Assembly: GCF_013387495.1 (NCBI RefSeq)
Contig: NZ_JABZEE010000040.1
Span: 1 to 64,000 of the forward strand
Reading direction: 5' to 3'
Length of the DNA stretch: 64,000 nt
Origin: Streptomyces sp. PKU-EA00015
Lineage (GTDB): Bacteria; Actinomycetota; Actinomycetes; Streptomycetales; Streptomycetaceae
Below the pieces are notes generated by a model. The model had not been told where the DNA came from and made no database searches. It was given only the letters and a program-made list of their open reading frames with translations. The first letter of the stretch is position 1; every line of letters starts with the position of its first letter. Made by a program: the position numbers and the translations under genes. This document shows positions 7,905-15,314 of this stretch, one piece after another.

Positions 7905-8777
7905 TCAGCGGGTCTCCAGCGCCTTCGCCACCGCCGCGAAGTAGTCCGCGTGGGCGCGTGCGCTGCAGGGGAGTTCGGGGTTCCACGGCACGACGCGGGA
8001 GCGTGCCGTGGCGGCCCACCGGCCGCCGGGCCCGGCCAGGCGGTGCATCGGCACGGCATTGGCGCGCACGTCCACCAGGACGACGTCGGGCTCCAGTCGC
8101 TCCACCGCCGTCCAGTCGGTGGTGGACCAGCTGACGCCGGGACCGGGGCCGGGCTCGGCCATGCGCACCCCGTGACCGGTCAGGGCCCGCAGGTCGGGCC
8201 ACGCGGTGGGCCGGGCCAGGTGCACGGTGTCGTCGCCGGCGGGTGACAGGGCGAGGACGCGGACCTCGGGCGCCCGGGCCGCCGCGGCGCTCAACCGTGT
8301 TCGCGCGCCGGTCAGTCCGGCCGCCGCCGTCGCGTCCTCGCCGGCGCCGAGCGAGGCGGCCAGTGCTTCGAACCGCTCCCGCGTCCCGTCGAGCAGGCGC
8401 CCCTGCCCGACGTCCAGGACGACGAGGGGAACGCGCTCCTCGAGGTGCTTGGCCGCGTCGGGGTCGAGCGCGTAGACGTGGTCGGAGCCGTACGCCACCG
8501 CCACCACCAGGTCCGGAGCGGAGCGCAGGAGGTCGTCGGCTCTCAGTCCGGGGCCCGGGCCGAGGTACTCGGCGGTCCCTGTCGGCAGGGCTCCGGCCTT
8601 GGCCGGATCGGCGTCGGCACCGTCGTGGGCGGAGCCGAAGACGCTCGCCGGCCGTAAGCCGTGGTCGTACAGCGTGGCCCCCGCCTGTATGTAGGCGGTG
8701 ATCCGCTCCGGTGTGCGCGGCGCGGTGGCCAGGCGGCCGCGGTCGTCCAGGAACTGCCATCCGTCGTCGTACGCCAT
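7905..8777 (-). CDS. FecB-like periplasmic-binding-fold protein lacking an export signal
   Basis: 290 residues, start ATG 8777 behind GGAGGC. The fold follows iron-siderophore/cobalamin binding proteins: PERITAYIQAGATLYDHGL, then DLLRSAPDLVVAVAYG, LVVLDVGQGRLLDGTRERFEALAASLG, a helical linker, and VERLEPDVVLVDV in the second lobe. Unlike exported family members it begins MAYDDGWQFLDDRGR, with no signal peptide or lipobox, and no ABC permease or ATPase is adjacent. It is therefore either cytoplasmic, perhaps binding a metal complex or siderophore inside the cell, or exported by an unseen route. Confidence 0.75.
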   Translation of the reverse strand: MAYDDGWQFLDDRGRLATAPRTPERITAYIQAGATLYDHGLRPASVFGSAHDGADADPAKAGALPTGTAEYLGPGPGLRADDLLRSAPDLVVAVAYGSDHVYALDPDAAKHLEERVPLVVLDVGQGRLLDGTRERFEALAASLGAGEDATAAAGLTGARTRLSAAAARAPEVRVLALSPAGDDTVHLARPTAWPDLRALTGHGVRMAEPGPGPGVSWSTTDWTAVERLEPDVVLVDVRANAVPMHRLAGPGGRWAATARSRVVPWNPELPCSARAHADYFAAVAKALETR

Positions 8778-9069
8778 TGCGCCTCCACTCGGTCATCGGC
8801 ACGTGCGTCGCCGATTCCCTGCCCCGGCGGGGCACTCCGTACGCGCCGGGCCGCCCTTCAGCGGACGGTCGGCTCGGGGCCGGCCGCCCGGAAAACGAAC
8901 ACCGCCGTCTCGGCGTCGTCCAACTCGCGGGCGTGCGCCGCGTATGCGCCTCGGCCTCGGGTCCCGGCGGCCGACTCGGCGCTCTCCCCAGCCTCGGCCT
9001 CGAAGCGGCAGCCACCGGGCGTCCGATTCGTTCAAGACCGCAGTGTCCCCGCCGCCCTACGGTGACGAC

Positions 9070-9462
9070 ATGACTCCACGACTCGACGCCATCGGCCTCG
9101 TCGTCTCCGACATGGCCGCCTCCCTCGCCTTCTACCGCCGCCTCGGCCTCACCGTCCCCGCCGACGCGGACCTTGCCCCGCACGTGGAGGCGAGCCTGCC
9201 CAGCGGGCTGCGGGTGCTGTGGGACACCGAGGAGACCGTCCGCTCCTTCGATCACGGCTGGACCCGCCCGTCCGGTGGCGATCGCATCGGGCTCTGTTTC
9301 CGGTGCGACAGCCCGGCCGAGGTCGACGCCGTCTACGACGAGCTGGTGTCCGCCGGCCACCGGGGCCACCTCGAGCCGTGGGACGCGGTGTGGGGGCAGC
9401 GTTACGCGGTGGTGCTCGACCCGGACGGCATGGGCGTCTCCCTCTTCGCCGACGCCGCGTAG
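9070..9462 (+). CDS. VOC (glyoxalase/bleomycin-resistance) family protein
   Basis: 130 residues in two beta-alpha-beta-beta-beta modules. The first begins LDAIGLVVSDMAASLAFYRRLGL and the second ends YAVVLDPDGMGVSLFADAA, both hallmarks of the vicinal-oxygen-chelate fold. Putative metal or substrate positions are not certain enough to assign a reaction. Family members act as lyases, dioxygenases or drug-binding resistance proteins. It converges on the remains of an AraC-type regulator, a gene pairing common in Streptomyces. No clear ribosome site precedes ATG 9070, so a leaderless transcript is possible. Confidence 0.85.
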   Translation: MTPRLDAIGLVVSDMAASLAFYRRLGLTVPADADLAPHVEASLPSGLRVLWDTEETVRSFDHGWTRPSGGDRIGLCFRCDSPAEVDAVYDELVSAGHRGHLEPWDAVWGQRYAVVLDPDGMGVSLFADAA

Positions 9463-9802
9463 GAGCTGAGGGTGGTCCCGGCCAGGGCCCGCATCTCCCG
9501 GGCCAGGCCCTCTCTTTCGGATCAGGCCGGATCAGTGAGCAGGTTCCGGGGCGTGCGATCGCAAGGCGGAGGAGGGAGACATGGCGGAGCCATGGCGACC
9601 GACGACAACGCGGCGAGCGTGCGTGCCGGGGCACGCGAGCCCGGCAAGATCCGAAAGAGAGGGCCCAGGTGCGCCTGGTCGGCGCAGTCCGCCGCAAGCG
9701 CCGCATCTCGGGGAGCACCGGATGCACCGGGCCGTCGTGCCCGTGCACGGTCCTGGTCCAGACGACGGCGCCGTCCAGGCGTGAGGGCCGTTCCCGGTAC
9801 AT
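9440..9802 (-). pseudogene. Decayed AraC-family regulator: internal deletion plus MITE insertion
   Basis: The minus strand starts at ATG 9802 with MYRERPSRLDGAVVWTRT, the usual beginning of a Streptomyces AraC-family regulator, and stays readable to VHPVLP. The next recognisable piece, in another frame, is ADQAHL from the C-terminal HTH, so most of the gene (roughly 200 codons) is deleted. The 158-bp element at 9507-9664 then interrupts it. Joining the flanks through the duplicated CTGG restores a continuous AHLAREMRALAGTTLSSYA, the expected HTH end. The gene is dead by both lesions. Confidence 0.75.
9507..9664. mobile_element. 158-bp MITE-like element with 17-bp terminal inverted repeats
   Basis: The ends are perfect 17-bp inverted repeats, gccctctctttcggatc (9507-9523) and its complement (9648-9664). 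They are flanked by a 4-base direct repeat ccag (9503-9506 and 9665-9668), fitting a target-site duplication. Removing the element and one repeat restores the reading frame of the AraC fossil, which supports a true insertion. There is no transposase, so it would need one in trans. The interior carries ggcgtgcgatcgcaaggcgg and paired gcc/ggc arms that can fold. The parent IS family is not identified. Confidence 0.8.
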
Positions 9803-9830
9803 ACGACCGAGGACAGGACGGGTCCGGCGG

Positions 9831-11009
9831 TCAGGCGTGGCCGTCCTGTCCGTCGTCGCGGGTGTGGTCCCTGCCGTTGTCGCGGCCGCTGTCCCTGCCG
9901 GTGTGCAGGCGGGACTTCACGTCGTCCGGCGGAAGGAACCTCGACCAGCGCTCGGGGAACTCGGACGGCATGTCGCCGCCGTCCTCGTCCCCGTCCTCGT
10001 CGTCCGCGTACGCATGGGCCGCCCTCGCCCGCGCGAGCAGCTCGGCCGCCTCCGCGGCGCGGGCGCGCTCGTTGGCGGCGCGGGCCGCGGCCGTGGCGAC
10101 CGAGGGCCAGACGCGATCGATGGCGGCGTTGACGGCGGCGCCGACGAGGACGGCGAAGGCGGAGACACCTATCCACAGCAGAAAGGCGATGGGCGCCGCG
10201 AGCGAGCCGTAGATCGTGGGGCCCTCGACGGTGCTGGTCAGGTAGATACGGAGCAGGAAGCTGCCGAGCACCCACATCCCGAGCGCCACGAGCGCTCCCG
10301 GCACGTCCTCCACCCAGGGCGACCGCACGGGCACGGACACGTGGTACAGGGTAGTGAGGAACGCGATCGACAGAAGGATCACCACCGGCCAGTAGAGGAT
10401 CTCCACCACTTCGGTGCCCCACGGCATCAGCTCCACCACCCGGTCCGGGCCGACGACGGCGAGAGGCAGCACCACCGCGCCGATCAGCAGGGCGATGATG
10501 TAGAGCAGGAACGCCAGGAGCCTCGTCGCGACGATGCCCCGGTGCCCGTCCAGCCCGTACATGACGGTGATGGTGTCGATGAAGACGTTGACCGCGCGGG
10601 ACCCCGACCAGAGGGCGATGGCGAAACCGATGGAGATGAGGTCGGGCCTGCCGCCGTGCGTGACGTCCTCCAGCAGGGGTTTGGCGATGTCGTTGACGCC
10701 CCGGTCGGAGAGCACGGTGCCGACGGCGGTGAGGATGTTCTCCTCGATCGAGGCGACGGTGGTGGTGTTGGTCCAGTTGTCGATGTAGCCGAGCAGGCCC
10801 AGAAGGCCGAGCATCAGCGGTGGTACCGACAGCAGCGTGAAGAACGCCGCCTCGGCGGCCAGGCCCAGGATCCGGTACTCGATGCAGGAATTGACGGTGT
10901 CCTTCAGCAGCAGCCATGCCATCTTTCGCTTGGAGACGTTGCGGTAGAGGACTCGGGCTCGGTGGAGCCGCCCATGGGGCCGCTCGGGTGTTTCATTTGC
11001 TGCCTGCAC
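9831..11009 (-). CDS. YihY/BrkB-family inner-membrane protein
   Basis: 392 residues with six hydrophobic segments between about 45 and 300, including LGLAAEAAFFTLLSVPPLMLG, a family-typical first helix, and YGSLAAPIAFLLWIGVSAFAVLVGAAVNA near 275-300, the conserved G-x-[LI]-x(3)-PI-x-[LF]-LLW block. The C-terminal 90 residues are cytoplasmic, acidic then Arg/Asp-rich (repeats of GRD). The family function is unsettled; old RNase BN annotations are not supported. The start is GTG 11009, whose only Shine-Dalgarno, AGGAGG, overlaps the start itself, leaving initiation unclear. Confidence 0.85.
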   Translation of the reverse strand: MQAANETPERPHGRLHRARVLYRNVSKRKMAWLLLKDTVNSCIEYRILGLAAEAAFFTLLSVPPLMLGLLGLLGYIDNWTNTTTVASIEENILTAVGTVLSDRGVNDIAKPLLEDVTHGGRPDLISIGFAIALWSGSRAVNVFIDTITVMYGLDGHRGIVATRLLAFLLYIIALLIGAVVLPLAVVGPDRVVELMPWGTEVVEILYWPVVILLSIAFLTTLYHVSVPVRSPWVEDVPGALVALGMWVLGSFLLRIYLTSTVEGPTIYGSLAAPIAFLLWIGVSAFAVLVGAAVNAAIDRVWPSVATAAARAANERARAAEAAELLARARAAHAYADDEDGDEDGGDMPSEFPERWSRFLPPDDVKSRLHTGRDSGRDNGRDHTRDDGQDGHA

Positions 11010-11026
11010 CTCCTTACCGTATCGGC

Positions 11027-12676
11027 ATGGCAGACAGCACCCACACAGTGACCAACCAGGCTCCGCCCCTGGTGGGGTACGACGTCTACAGCGCCGACCG
11101 TGCTCTCACGGAAGCGGTCGACCGGCATGTGGCCCCCGAGCTCCGGGACGAGGTGCGCGAGGAGCTGTCCGCACTCGGGCAGACGGCGGGCTCGGCACAG
11201 GCACAGGAATGGGGGACCCAGGCCAACGAGAACCCGCCGAAGCTGCGCACCCACGACCGGTACGGGAACCGGATCGACGAGGTCGAGTTCCATCCGGCCT
11301 GGCACCGGCTGCTCGGGCACGCCGTCTCGGCGGGCCTGGTCAACGCCTGGAACCGGCCGGCCGGGCACGTGCGCCGGGCCGCCGGATTCCTGGTGTGGAC
11401 CCAGGCCGAGGCGGGGAACGGCTGCCCCCTGTCGATGACGCACGCCTCGGTGCCCGCCCTGCGGACGGATCCGGCGCTCGCCGCGGTGTGGGAGCCGCGG
11501 CTGACGTCGACGGTGTACGAGGAGGGTCTGCGCCCGGCGGCCGAGAAGGCGGGTTCGCTGTTCGGGATGGGCATGACCGAGAAGCAGGGCGGCAGCGACG
11601 TGCGCGCGAACACGACGCGCGCCGAGCCGCTGGCCGCCGACGGCGAGTACGTGCTGACCGGTCACAAGTGGTTCTGCTCCGCGCCGATGAGCGACGGTTT
11701 CCTGGTCCTGGCGCAGGCGGCTGGGGGCACCTCCGGGGGAGGGCTGACCTGCTTCCTGGTGCCCCGGGTGCTGGAGGACGGGACGCGCAACGTCTTCAGG
11801 ATCCAGCGGCTCAAGGACAAGCTCGGCAACCGGTCCAACGCGTCCAGCGAGGTGGAGTTCGACGGGACGTGGGGCAGGCGGGTCGGCGACGAGGGCCGCG
11901 GGGTGCGCACCATCATCGAGATGGTGGCCGCGACCCGGCTCGACTGCGTCCTCGGCTCTGCCGCCCTGATGCGGCAGGCAGTGGCGCAGGCCGTGCACCA
12001 CGCGACGTACCGCAGCGCCTTCGGCGGGCTGCTCGTCGACAAGCCGCTGATGCGCAACGTGCTGGCCGATCTGGCGCTCGAGTCGGAGGCGGCGACGACG
12101 CTGGGACTGCGGCTGGCCGCGGCGTACGACGCGGACACCGAGGAGGAGCGGGCGTTCCTGCGGCTCGCGGTGCCCGCGGCCAAGTACTGGGTGACCAAGC
12201 GGTGCACTCCGGTCGCGGCCGAGGCCCTGGAGTGCCTGGGCGGCAACGGCTACGTGGAGGAGTCGGGCATGCCCCGGCTGCTGCGCGAGTCGCCGCTCAA
12301 CTCGATCTGGGAGGGCTCGGGCAACGTCCAGGCCCTGGACGTGCTGCGCGCGTTGCAGAGGGAGCCGCAGGCGCTGAACGCCTTCCTGAAGGAGGTCGGC
12401 ACGGCACGGGGCGCGGACCACCGGCTGGACGCGGCGATCAAGGATCTGCTGACGGAGCTCGCCGACCTGGACGGCATCGAGGCGCGGGCGCGGCGGCTCG
12501 TCGAGCGCATGGCGCTGGTGCTGCAGGGATCGCTGCTGGTGCGCTGGGCGCCCCCGGAGGTGGCCGACGCGTTCTGCGCCTCGCGGCTGGGCGGTGACTG
12601 GGGGGCGGCGTTCGGGACGCTGCCGCACTCGCTGGACCTGGCCTCGGTGGTGGAGCGGGCGCGCGCCTCGGTGTGA
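11027..12676 (+). CDS. Acyl-CoA dehydrogenase, AidB-like
   Basis: 549 residues, longer than ordinary acyl-CoA dehydrogenases (about 380) and matching the AidB-type subgroup. An N-terminal helical domain is followed by the FAD-binding middle domain (GMGMTEKQGGSDVRANTT, then LTGHKWFCSAPMSDGFLVLA) and the C-terminal helical bundle (LGGNGYVEESGMPRLLRESP, then NSIWEGSGNVQALDVLRAL). AidB proteins bind flavin and DNA and are linked to alkylation defence, but the true substrate is uncertain. The ATG is 17 bases from the divergent yihY start, with no ribosome site, so leaderless translation is likely. Confidence 0.88.
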   Translation: MADSTHTVTNQAPPLVGYDVYSADRALTEAVDRHVAPELRDEVREELSALGQTAGSAQAQEWGTQANENPPKLRTHDRYGNRIDEVEFHPAWHRLLGHAVSAGLVNAWNRPAGHVRRAAGFLVWTQAEAGNGCPLSMTHASVPALRTDPALAAVWEPRLTSTVYEEGLRPAAEKAGSLFGMGMTEKQGGSDVRANTTRAEPLAADGEYVLTGHKWFCSAPMSDGFLVLAQAAGGTSGGGLTCFLVPRVLEDGTRNVFRIQRLKDKLGNRSNASSEVEFDGTWGRRVGDEGRGVRTIIEMVAATRLDCVLGSAALMRQAVAQAVHHATYRSAFGGLLVDKPLMRNVLADLALESEAATTLGLRLAAAYDADTEEERAFLRLAVPAAKYWVTKRCTPVAAEALECLGGNGYVEESGMPRLLRESPLNSIWEGSGNVQALDVLRALQREPQALNAFLKEVGTARGADHRLDAAIKDLLTELADLDGIEARARRLVERMALVLQGSLLVRWAPPEVADAFCASRLGGDWGAAFGTLPHSLDLASVVERARASV

Positions 12677-12683
12677 CGTCGAA

Positions 12684-12717
12684 CGGGCGCGGGCCGTGGT
12701 GCGACGGCCCGCGCCCG
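12684..12717. terminator. Terminator after the acyl-CoA dehydrogenase
   Basis: A perfect 14-bp stem (cgggcgcgggccgt at 12684-12697, complement at 12704-12717) with a 6-base loop starts 7 bases after the stop codon. Confidence 0.8.
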
Positions 12718-12727
12718 TGACGTTTGT

Positions 12728-12759
12728 CGGGTGGTGCTGCGCCGACACGGCACCACCCG
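12728..12759. terminator. Second hairpin, 10-bp stem
   Basis: cgggtggtgc (12728-12737) pairs perfectly with gcaccacccg (12750-12759). It lies 10 bases after the first terminator and 178 bases before the next gene. It may be a backup terminator or an element of the downstream promoter region. Confidence 0.5.
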
Positions 12760-12937
12760 CACCGGCGGACCGGTGTTGCGTCACCTTCGTACATGCGCAC
12801 GCCCGTTCGCGACGGTTGCAAAGGGTTGCATCCTTGTGTGGCATATGGCGGCGCACTGTGCCCGAAGCGAGGCAGGATGGCCGGGCACGCCCCCGCCACC
12901 CCCCGTTCCGGACGCTGGCGTCATCGAGGAGGACCCA

Positions 12938-14218
12938 GTGCACAACACATCGCTCGACCTGGCGAGGCTCTCGGCCATGGACACCGCCGAGGCCCTCCGG
13001 CTGCTGAAGGGCGTACGGGACGCGGCGCTCTCCGGGCGCCGGCCGCAGGTGGGCCCGCGCACGGACATCGACGAGTCGTGGCAGCGGATGCTGCGCGGCG
13101 GGGTGGACCCGGACAGGGACCGCAGGGCCGGGTTGCTGCCGCTGGAGGAGATCGAACGCCGCAGGCTGTCCTCGCCGCTGCTGGAGGTGCTGCCGGTGCT
13201 CCGCGAGGGTCTCGTGTCCATCGCGGAGGCGGCGCAGCACATCATGGTCGTCGCGGACGCGGAGGGCCGGCTGCTGTGGCGGGAGGGCAGCGCGCCCGTG
13301 CTGCGCAAGGGCGACGGGCACGGCTTCGTCCTGGGCGCGGACTGGTCCGAGGGTCTGGTCGGCACGAACGGCGTCGGCACCGCCCTCGTGACCCGCCGCC
13401 CCCTCCAGGTGCATTCGGCCGAGCACTTCGTCGCCACCCACCACACCTGGACCTGCGCGGGGGCCCCGGTCACCGATCCGCGCGACGGGAAACTGATCGG
13501 CGTCGTCGACATCAGCGGACCGCTGTCCACGATGCATCCGGCAACGCTCGCCCTCGTAACCTCGGTCACCAAGCTCGCCGAGGCCGAGTTGCGCAACCGC
13601 CACCACGAGGCGCTGGACCGCCTGCGCAGTGCGGCGGCGCCGCTGCTGGGCCGGATCGGCGGCCGGGCGCTGGCGGTGGACGGCAACGGCTGGCCCGCCG
13701 CGGTGATCGGAATGGCTCCGCCGGGCAGGCTGGCGCTGCCGAAGGCGGTGCGCGCCGGGCGGCTATGGCTGCCGTCGCTGGGGATGTGTTCGGTGGAACC
13801 GCTGCCCAGCGGCTGGCTGGTGCGGGTGGACGAGAACGACGCCGGGCCGGTGGCTCCGGGCCGGGTGGTGCTGGATCTGAGCAGGCCCCGGCGGCCCTCG
13901 GTACGAGTGTCGGGCGGCTCCGGAAGCTGGACGTACGAGCTCAGTCCCCGCCATGCCGAGCTGCTTTACCTGCTGGCGCTGCACCGGGACGGGCGCAGCG
14001 CGGCGCAGCTGGCGGAGGACCTCTTCGGGGACCGGACGCGGACGGTGACGGTGCGGGCGGAGATGTCGCGACTGCGGCGCCATCTCGCCCAGGTGCTGGC
14101 GCACCGCCCGTACCGGTTCACCGAGGAACTGGAGGTGGAGGTGGTGGCGCCGGACCGGCCCGGCGACCTGCTGCCGCACTCGACGGCTCCTGCGGTCCGG
14201 CGGGCCCGGGCGGCCTGA
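12938..14218 (+). CDS. GAF-domain transcriptional regulator with C-terminal winged helix
   Basis: 426 residues from GTG 12938, which has GAGGAGGA 7 bases upstream; in-frame upstream codons have poor bias. After an N-terminal helical region (DESWQRMLRGGVDPD, as in the AcoR/GAF family), a GAF domain spans about 95-215 with GLVGTNGVGTALVTRRPLQV and KLIGVVDISGP. The C-terminus has a winged-helix-like segment (SPRHAELLYLLALHRDGRSA, then TVTVRAEMSRLRRHLAQVLA). No AAA+ domain is present, so it is not a sigma-54 activator. It probably senses a small molecule. A leucine- and arginine-rich tail follows. Confidence 0.85.
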   Translation: MHNTSLDLARLSAMDTAEALRLLKGVRDAALSGRRPQVGPRTDIDESWQRMLRGGVDPDRDRRAGLLPLEEIERRRLSSPLLEVLPVLREGLVSIAEAAQHIMVVADAEGRLLWREGSAPVLRKGDGHGFVLGADWSEGLVGTNGVGTALVTRRPLQVHSAEHFVATHHTWTCAGAPVTDPRDGKLIGVVDISGPLSTMHPATLALVTSVTKLAEAELRNRHHEALDRLRSAAAPLLGRIGGRALAVDGNGWPAAVIGMAPPGRLALPKAVRAGRLWLPSLGMCSVEPLPSGWLVRVDENDAGPVAPGRVVLDLSRPRRPSVRVSGGSGSWTYELSPRHAELLYLLALHRDGRSAAQLAEDLFGDRTRTVTVRAEMSRLRRHLAQVLAHRPYRFTEELEVEVVAPDRPGDLLPHSTAPAVRRARAA

Positions 14219-14261
14219 CCGGCGCTTGGCCGGAACCCGCCGTCGTGATTGTCTGGCGCGC

Positions 14262-14834
14262 ATGAGCATCACTGTGACCACCTGGTCCCTGGAGCAGACG
14301 TCGCCCGCCGACCAGCGGCCGGCGTCGGTGCCCGACGCAGACATACGGATCGTCCGGGCCGAGGTCCCCTCGCCCGAGTTCAGCCGTTTCCTCTACACGG
14401 CCGTCGGCGGGGACATCCACTGGACGGACCGCCTGGGCATGACCTACGCCGACTGGCAGGAATGGCTGGAGCGTCCGGGCGTCGAGACGTGGGTGGCGTA
14501 CGACAAGGGGACGCCGGCCGGCTACGTCGAGCTCCAGGCCCAGGACGAGGGCGCGGTGGAGATCGTCTACTTCGGACTGGTCCCGGCCTTCCGGGGCCGG
14601 CGGATCGGCGGGCACCTGTTGTCGTACGGCGTCGCCCGGGCCTGGGACCTGGCCGACCGCTGGCCGGGGCTCGCGCAGACCAAGCGGGTGTGGCTGCACA
14701 CCTGCTCCAAGGACGGCCCGCACGCGATGGACAACTATCTGCGCCGCGGCTTCACGGTCTTCGACACCAAGGTCGAGGAGGAGGAAGGGGACCCGGCGGC
14801 GCCCCCCGGCCCATGGCCCGGCGCGGGCATCTGA
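14262..14834 (+). CDS. GNAT family N-acetyltransferase
   Basis: 190 residues with a GNAT core: TWVAYDKGTPAGYVELQ (beta 2-3), VEIVYFGLVPAFRGRRIGGHLLSYGVARAW (motif A; the Q/RxxGxG/A-type acetyl-CoA loop reads RGRRIGG) and VWLHTCSKDGPHAMDNYLRRGF (motif B), ending in an acidic, proline-rich tail. The substrate is unknown. It follows the GAF regulator by 43 bases on the same strand and may be co-transcribed. The start ATG 14262 has only weak Shine-Dalgarno complementarity. Confidence 0.85.
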   Translation: MSITVTTWSLEQTSPADQRPASVPDADIRIVRAEVPSPEFSRFLYTAVGGDIHWTDRLGMTYADWQEWLERPGVETWVAYDKGTPAGYVELQAQDEGAVEIVYFGLVPAFRGRRIGGHLLSYGVARAWDLADRWPGLAQTKRVWLHTCSKDGPHAMDNYLRRGFTVFDTKVEEEEGDPAAPPGPWPGAGI

Positions 14835-15114
14835 GAGGGCCCTGCTCTCCTGACCGTCCCCAAGCGGAGCCGACCGGGACCCGGCGCCGAGCGCGGTGCG
14901 CCCGGGTGCCGGCTCGGGGTCCGAGCGCCCCACGCGCCCGGACCGGCCCTGGGCAAACCGTCGGCCGCAGGTCCGCCGGCAACGGCTCCCCGGCCATCGG
15001 CCCGGAAGCCGCCGCGCAGTGACCCATGACACACTGTCTCGCGATGCGGGACAGTGTTGTCCACATTTTGGATAGCGGTGGACTGAGTCCAAAGTCCCAT
15101 GACACGCTTCCGTC
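14835..15114 (+). promoter_or_regulatory. Control region of the cys operon
   Basis: There is no gene here. The first 130 bases are very GC-rich and foldable, probably ending the GNAT transcript. Closer to the leader peptide are three symmetric elements: ACACTGTC/GACAGTGT (15031-15038, 15050-15057), GTCCAC/GTGGAC (15059-15064, 15078-15083) and the 13-bp palindrome TGGACTGAGTCCA (15079-15091). These are candidate operators for a sulfur or redox regulator; no cognate regulator gene is in the window. Confidence 0.55.
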
Positions 15115-15198
15115 ATGTCTAGCACTGGAATTGCCTTGGTGAGTCGGCGGCACGTCGACCTCGGCCGCATGTCCAGCGCCATCTGTCCGGCCTGCTGA
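15115..15198 (+). CDS. Cysteine-ending leader peptide of the sulfur assimilation operon
   Basis: ATG 15115 to TGA 15196-15198 encodes 27 residues beginning MSSTGIALVSRRHVDLGR and ending in ICPAC just before the stop. Actinobacterial sulfur genes often have such short ORFs with terminal cysteines, and a poly-cysteine uORF acting as a cysteine-responsive attenuator has been described in mycobacteria. Here two Cys codons (TGT, TGC) sit at the end, where ribosome stalling at low Cys-tRNA could change folding of the 116-base leader before cysI. There is no obvious ribosome site, so the message may be leaderless. Confidence 0.75.
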   Translation: MSSTGIALVSRRHVDLGRMSSAICPAC

Positions 15199-15314
15199 CA
15201 GCCCAGCACAGCCGCGCTTTCCCCCTGCTTGACCCCGCCCTGCGCACTGTCGCGCCCTCGCCGCGAGTGTGCAGCTCAGAGCCGCCCTCCTGCAGTCTCG
15301 AAGGACATACCGCC

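Noticed and set aside
5260..9369. A 1369-codon minus-strand open frame
   Set aside because: It shadows the RCK and FecB-like genes in another frame; the composition is Arg/Pro-rich and no motif is present.
9581..9784. A 67-codon frame inside and beyond the MITE
   Set aside because: It crosses the element end and the AraC fossil, so it is an accident of insertion.
10904..13606. A 900-codon minus-strand open frame
   Set aside because: Antisense shadow of the acyl-CoA dehydrogenase and GAF regulator genes.
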